This document shows, one piece after another, positions 59,521 through 64,000 of a stretch of 64,000 nt of DNA (position 1 is the stretch's first letter; each line of letters opens with the position of its first letter). Below the pieces are notes generated by a model. It searched no databases, was not told the DNA's origin, and was given only the letters and a program-made list of their open reading frames with translations. The stretch is from NCBI GenBank assembly GCA_029844215.1, contig CM056724.1, forward strand, positions 89,361,093-89,425,092. Direction: 5' to 3'. The translations under genes and the position numbers were made by a program. Origin of the DNA: Przewalskia tangutica. Taxonomy: Eukaryota > Streptophyta > Magnoliopsida > Solanales > Solanaceae.

Positions 59521-60302
59521 GAAAGGATTGTTAAATGATACTGCGGGCGGGTGGTCCTGCTTTGATCGTGAGCTTCCTATTTTATATTGTAAGGATACTA
59601 CTGTTTACTCTCATGATTATAAGGTTCAGTGTGCTTACTGATGTTGTAGTATATCATGGACTGCCGGCAGCGAGGAAGGATTCCGCGGGCATGATTGATG
59701 TATGGGCGTGAGACCCATAGTTATATCTGAGTAGTGACTTTGAGGGCCTGCGTCCCTGACTTGATATGACTGCTTATGTGTTATGTACTGTAGGTTGGCT
59801 ATCATACATGTCTCCTGTTTTGTTTAGACTGTTATGATTTTATTACGATTTACTCGCTCACATACTTGGTACATTCTTCTTCGACCTCGCCCGGGCTGCG
59901 TTAAATCTGCATGAGTTTAGGTAATGATTTGGTGATCGGCAGGTGTAGGACCCTGCTCAGAGTTTTTGGATAGCTCCCTTTGTTCAGGAGTTTATCATTT
60001 TGGTATAGTTCCTTCAGTACAGGCTTTTGTACATTTATGGGTACGGCGGGGCCTTGTCCCGTCATAGTTCAGTTTAACTCCTAGAGGTCTGTATTCATAT
60101 GTGGGATTGGACTCGTGTACAGTGTAGTGTCTTTTGTTTATGTATATTATATGGCAGCCTAGTCGGCTTTGCCTGGTGCGTACGTTGGTTTTAAAAGAAA
60201 AAAAAATGAGCTGTTATTAATTTCCGCAATGTACTTAGTTGTTAAGGTAGAAGGGTGCCCAGGTAGGGCACCAGTCACGGGCCCGGGGTTCGGGGCGTGA
60301 CA

Positions 60303-61929
60303 TTTATGTGGCTTTGGCCGTTTCCGGGGAAGATGTCAATTGGGTATCCCTCTTCCTGGGCTATGTGTACATGACTTTGGGTGATGTACAAGCCATGTTA
60401 AGAGACTCTCGAAATCTGGATACTCTGGCCGGTCCTCTGTGGTTCCTTCAGTTGATGGCATCCAGTGTTAGCCGACACTCTTCGGGGAACACCTCTGGTG
60501 CCCCAGAATGTTTTCACTGCGGTCCACCGTTCATAGTCTCAAGCAGAGGAGGTATCCACTTCAATGTGGATAAGCTTGCCCTATTTGTGTGGTAACCGTT
60601 CGCCCCAAGAGCCGACACCACTGTTGCTTTTGTTGACTGGTGGAGGGTAGCCAAAGAAACATTCTTCCAATCTTCTTTGGAAGTCTACTACGATCGGTTG
60701 ATCCAGAAAAAGTAGAGTGATCAGCTAGCCCAGTCGAAGAAGAGAAATCCAACAGATGCTCAACCAAGGACAAAGACACCACTTCAAAGGGTGTTTCGAT
60801 CAATTCGGCTAGGCCTACTGCCTCTTGGTCTTCTGTCAGGTCGCGACAGCCGAAGAGAAAAGGTGAATTGTTTTTTTCATAAATGTTGGCCAGAACTTCT
60901 TATATATTTCAGGCTAACACTTTTCATTAACTTCATTCTCTTCAGGGTTTGTTGACTTAGAGCGATCCCCGTTGACTATGCGATCTATTTCACAGCAACC
61001 CAGGCTAGGTGGAGGTGTTGTTATTCGTGACCGTAAGGAATAAAATCACGCGGGACCGAAGTCCCTATTTCTGAAGAGAAGGATGATGAGGTATATCCCT
61101 TATCTTCCTAGAATACCTTGGTATCAGTTATCTTTCATTGTTCATGCTTTTTGGTTTTGTATTTCAGGAGCCACTGTTATAAAGACGCATTAGGCGGGGG
61201 ATAGTACATGGTGCCTCTCTTCGTGCTGAAAGAATGTCCTCTTCGGCTCGTACTTCCGAACACCCGCATGATTCTTCATCGGCTAGCCTCGATACCAGAG
61301 TTTCTCCTGTGAAGGCAGTCGAAGAGGTAACCATAGAGCTATATCATTTTATTTTCAGTCTTGTTATCAATTGTCTCTAGAATCTTGCATCTCTTTCTGA
61401 AATTATTCTTTCATGAGCAGGAGACGGCTAGATAAGGTCCCTCGACCGAAGCTGGCCCAATCGATAACCTAGAGGCGTCGGCCGAGTCATACATGAGGAG
61501 GCACTTTTGCAGTATTATGGCTTAGCTGACACCGTACCTGCACAATCTTCGCCGATTGGTGTTCATGAAGAGAGAGTTGAAGAGTTTCTAGCCAAGGGCA
61601 TCCCCACCAGCAAGGAGGAACTTAATTCATTAAAGACCTTTTTGTTTCGGTTGTCAAAAGAGGCGAGGGACTCTCCAGCTCTGGCGTCCGCTTATAATGA
61701 AATAGCTTTGGCCTTGAATGACCTGTTTTCTCCACATAAGGTGACTAAAGATATCCCAATTGCAGGCAGAGTTAGAGGGGATCCAAGTGGAAATAAGACT
61801 ATAACCCCTGCAATAAATGCCATAGACTCCACTATTAAAACCCACGACTCCTCTCGCTCCTCTTTGTTTTGGCAAGGCTACAATCTGAATAATGAGATAG
61901 GAAAGCTTGGCAGCCAACAAGTTATTTAG
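60303..61929 (+). pseudogene. antisense additional ORF, right copy, second part
   Basis: It resumes with ALAVSGEDVNWVSLFLGYVY, TLGDVQAMLRDSRNLDTLAG and PLWFLQLM after the solo LTR. Further along, two or three exons seem joined by GT-AG introns, the clearest at 61327-61420 (94 bp), matching the intron of the left copy at 46746-46838. The last segment (61507-61929) is a helical, charged stretch that the left copy lacks through deletion. Confidence 0.7.
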
Positions 61930-62600
61930 GAGTCGGATCTGAGAATGGGTAATGAACGACTGGCCCATCTGGAAAACGAGTGTGCTGAATGGAGGGCCAA
62001 ACTTGCTTGTGTAAAGTCGTTTTACTAGTCGATCCTTCCAAAGTGCATCACTTTTTGGCTGCGATAACTTCTTTGCCAGTTGATCCTGTCGTCCAAATGC
62101 CAGATGACCTTCCTATAATATTGCAAGATGCATCGGTCCGATCGGAACAGGAACCAGAAGATACTCCAGCAGTTGGTATGTAGGTTTTTACCGAAATCCA
62201 ATTAACTAGTGTGGTTGAGATCGCTCAGGGGGTAGGAGTGGGAGTTCCTGAAGAGTTTGATAAGGTGGTTGTTGGCGCGGCTGATGAGGAAGAGCAGACT
62301 GCGGTAATTCGGGAAGACCAAACAGTCGTTGTCAGTTAATCTTGGGACTTCAACAACTGATGTAGTACAATCTTAGATGGGTTCAAGGCCGACCAATTTG
62401 GCTTCTTAATTGTATTGACCCCAAATCGAAGGGTCTGCAATTATGACCAGGCAGTCGGTCTGTGGCTGTTGTTTTGCTCGTACTTTTTCCCAAATCGAAG
62501 GGAAATCAGTTTCTTTTGTGACCAGGCAGCAAATCCGTGGATGTCGATTGCTTATGCAAGCCCTAGAACTGATGGGTAATATTTCAAAAGTGTCTACCAT

Positions 62601-62870
62601 TTACCTTTCTCTTCCATGCATATTTATCACTTGGTTCGTATTTCTGGCAACTCGTGAGTTCGCTACGAAGGGTCCTTCCGAATTTGGTGACCATTTTCTG
62701 AATTTACGATCTTTCATCCCAGTCAACAAAACGGTTTTCCAAATTAAGTCTTCTTCGACAAACCTCTTAGGCTTGACATGTTTGTTGTATGCTTTAGCTA
62801 TTTTACGTTTACCGGCTTTGACTCTTTCTATGATTGTTAGTCGATTTGCATCCAACTGAACCAACCCCAT
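62601..62870 (-). pseudogene. integrase C-terminal remnant of the Tat element
   Basis: The minus strand reads RKIAKAYNKHVKPKRFVEED, LIWKTVLLTG and KFRKWSPNSEGPFV, the standard end of Ty3/gypsy Tat-type integrase (AYN..V..K.F..GDLVWK, GK.SPNWEGPF). The rest of integrase and the RT-RNase H are missing between this piece and the protease at 63519. Confidence 0.85.
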
Positions 62871-63518
62871 TACATGAACTGCTGATATTCTTCCAAACTT
62901 AGAAAATTTGGCTTAGTCATCCTGAATAATATTAACTCCTAAGGACAACATCGCATCTTGGCCATAGATTTAACCGATAGAATGTCACTCTCGTAGATGT
63001 GGTTTTGGAATTTCTAATTGCCCATTTCATTTAAGATTTGTCTTTGTAAAACTATTTTATTTAAACTTTGAACAAGACATACAAAACATGGGGTATTAAA
63101 TAACACTCGAGTTTTGTACAAACGTAGAACAAAGACAAATAAAGCTAGGTGTAAAATCCCTATCGGCAACTCAAAATGTTGTTGGCCACATGATCTGGTT
63201 TTCTATCATGGTTATCCATCTGTGATGTCTCGTCTATCCTTGCCTCAGAACTTTAGGGTGGTCAGCCGATGCCACATGTCATGTATGATTTGGGTTTCCT
63301 CAACCATTTAAATCCTCCACGGTAAGTCGTGGTTCGACTAATTATTTTATTTCAAACCCTTGCGAGGTAAGATTATAGGATTCCCAAGATCTTTCTTCAT
63401 ACTGCTCTGTGACAGTTATGGGAGCCACATAGGGTAAATAGAGGATAGCCTATACATTCTGAACCCCTGGTCAGAATGGGTTATCATTCGCTGGGACGAT
63501 TTCTATCTTGTCTCCTTC
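62871..63518 (-). other. non-coding junction region between protease and integrase remnant
   Basis: I find no RT or RNase H motif. The part 63078-63518 matches 46951-47343 of the left unit. It is where the central pol region was lost in both units. Confidence 0.6.
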
Positions 63519-64000
63519 CTAAAAGATGAGCTTTTGATGCATGGTAGAAGGAAAACATCGGCTGGTATGAATCCAGTCCTTTCCCAACATAATGGTATAT
63601 GATGGTTTGCCATCTATTCCAAAGAAGCCAGACCTCATCGTCTTAGGACCTACAGTGATTACTGCTACTAGAATTCCCAATGCTTCAGAGGCTTCTCCCA
63701 TAAAGCTAGCAATTTTCATGTTAGTTGGGATGAGATCCGCATTTGTCTTGTTAATATCCTTTAAGGTAATCAGCGACATCACATTCAGTGCAACCCCATT
63801 ATCGACAAACACCCAACTAATAATTTTGTCGTTAATACAAACCTTGACGTAAAGGGGCTTGAGGTGTTTAACCATATCTTCTATATATGCACCAAATACG
63901 GTGCTGAAAGTGTCCTTAGCTGGGGTATCAGCTATTGTTGCAGATTCTGTGTCTTCTACGCAAACATCACCTTCTAGGTTATCCAGCGTGGAGCGACTGA
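63519..64000 (-). pseudogene. Tat element protease region, right unit, cut by the window edge
   Basis: The frame 63875-63519 shows VFVDNGVALNVMSLITLKDI and PSYTIMLGKDWIHTSRCFP, the same domain as at 47344-47976 with scattered substitutions. The frame remains recognisable to the window end. Confidence 0.85.

Larger units (their letters stand above)
56479..60302 (+). mobile_element. solo LTR of a Del/Tekay-like element (3.8 kb), copy 2
   Basis: It starts TGTTACACCCAGTAAGTCC and ends GGTTCGGGGCGTGACA, with TTTAT on both sides (56474-56478 and 60303-60307). The uninterrupted sequence is seen in the left unit at about 45725-45740. Promoter words are GGTCACGTGGGGCCCACCC (56694-56712), GCGACACGTGGC (about 56773-56784) and a TATA-like TTATAAGTATAC (56958-56969). 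Two tandem arrays lie in its second half. It carries no coding sequence; a 105-residue open frame at 56621-56938 crosses the promoter words and is judged chance. Confidence 0.9.
55445..64000 (-). mobile_element. Tat-type Ty3/gypsy element, right unit, continuing beyond the window
   Basis: On the minus strand, protease (64000-63519), a deleted pol region, an integrase C-terminus (62870-62601), an antisense ORF and the purine tract lead into the middle LTR. It matches the left unit base for base over long stretches, apart from a solo LTR insertion at 56479-60302 and a 1.5-kb segment (about 61538-63082) that the left unit has lost. Confidence 0.85.

Overview
The window is intergenic plant DNA made almost entirely of layered retrotransposons and small DNA transposons. 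I find no gene that looks intact. Ty1/copia, Athila, Tat and Del/Tekay-type elements, MITEs and GT-AG introns identify a flowering plant. A SINE tail near 8.25 kb resembles the TS SINE of Solanaceae, so a nightshade-family genome is my best inference, not a proof.

Layout. 1-5164: the 3' part of an Athila-like Ty3/gypsy element reduced to gag and protease, with its 3' LTR. 5397-6450: an LTR-like promoter fragment on the minus strand. 6860-7703: a hAT-like element with an 8-bp target duplication. 8162-13285: a SINE tail bounded by a 50-bp direct repeat, with a 4.9-kb copia element (copia-1) inserted at its end. 13363-about 21640 (minus): a six-exon pectin methylesterase gene, now a pseudogene. 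Its intron 1 holds a second copia element (copia-2, 15844-21018) and its intron 3 holds a TRIM-like element. 21930-22466: two adjacent MITEs. 22764-26409: a Stowaway-like MITE split by a 3.4-kb non-autonomous LTR element (22989-26358) that carries a spliced fragment of a plastid-type HSP70 gene.

26791 to the window end: a Tat-type Ty3/gypsy complex on the minus strand, arranged LTR - internal - LTR - internal, with the middle LTR shared. Both internal regions carry an antisense additional ORF with a plant-mobile-domain-like sequence and an apparent conserved intron. The left LTR is split by a 17.2-kb Del/Tekay-like element (27160-44351). That element is itself split by a 9.45-kb relative (30704-40153). 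Each LTR of the inner element is about 3.66 kb, and its internal region is only 2.1 kb. Two solo LTRs of the same large-LTR group (48196-51807 and 56479-60302) interrupt the Tat internal regions.

Order of events read from nesting: pectinesterase gene, then copia-2 in intron 1; Tat complex, then Del element 1, then Del element 2. Most insertions are framed by recognisable target duplications. The points most worth following are the HSP70 capture, a GC-rich module that recurs just upstream of TATA boxes in LTRs of different families, the antisense ORF, and the shared-LTR tandem.
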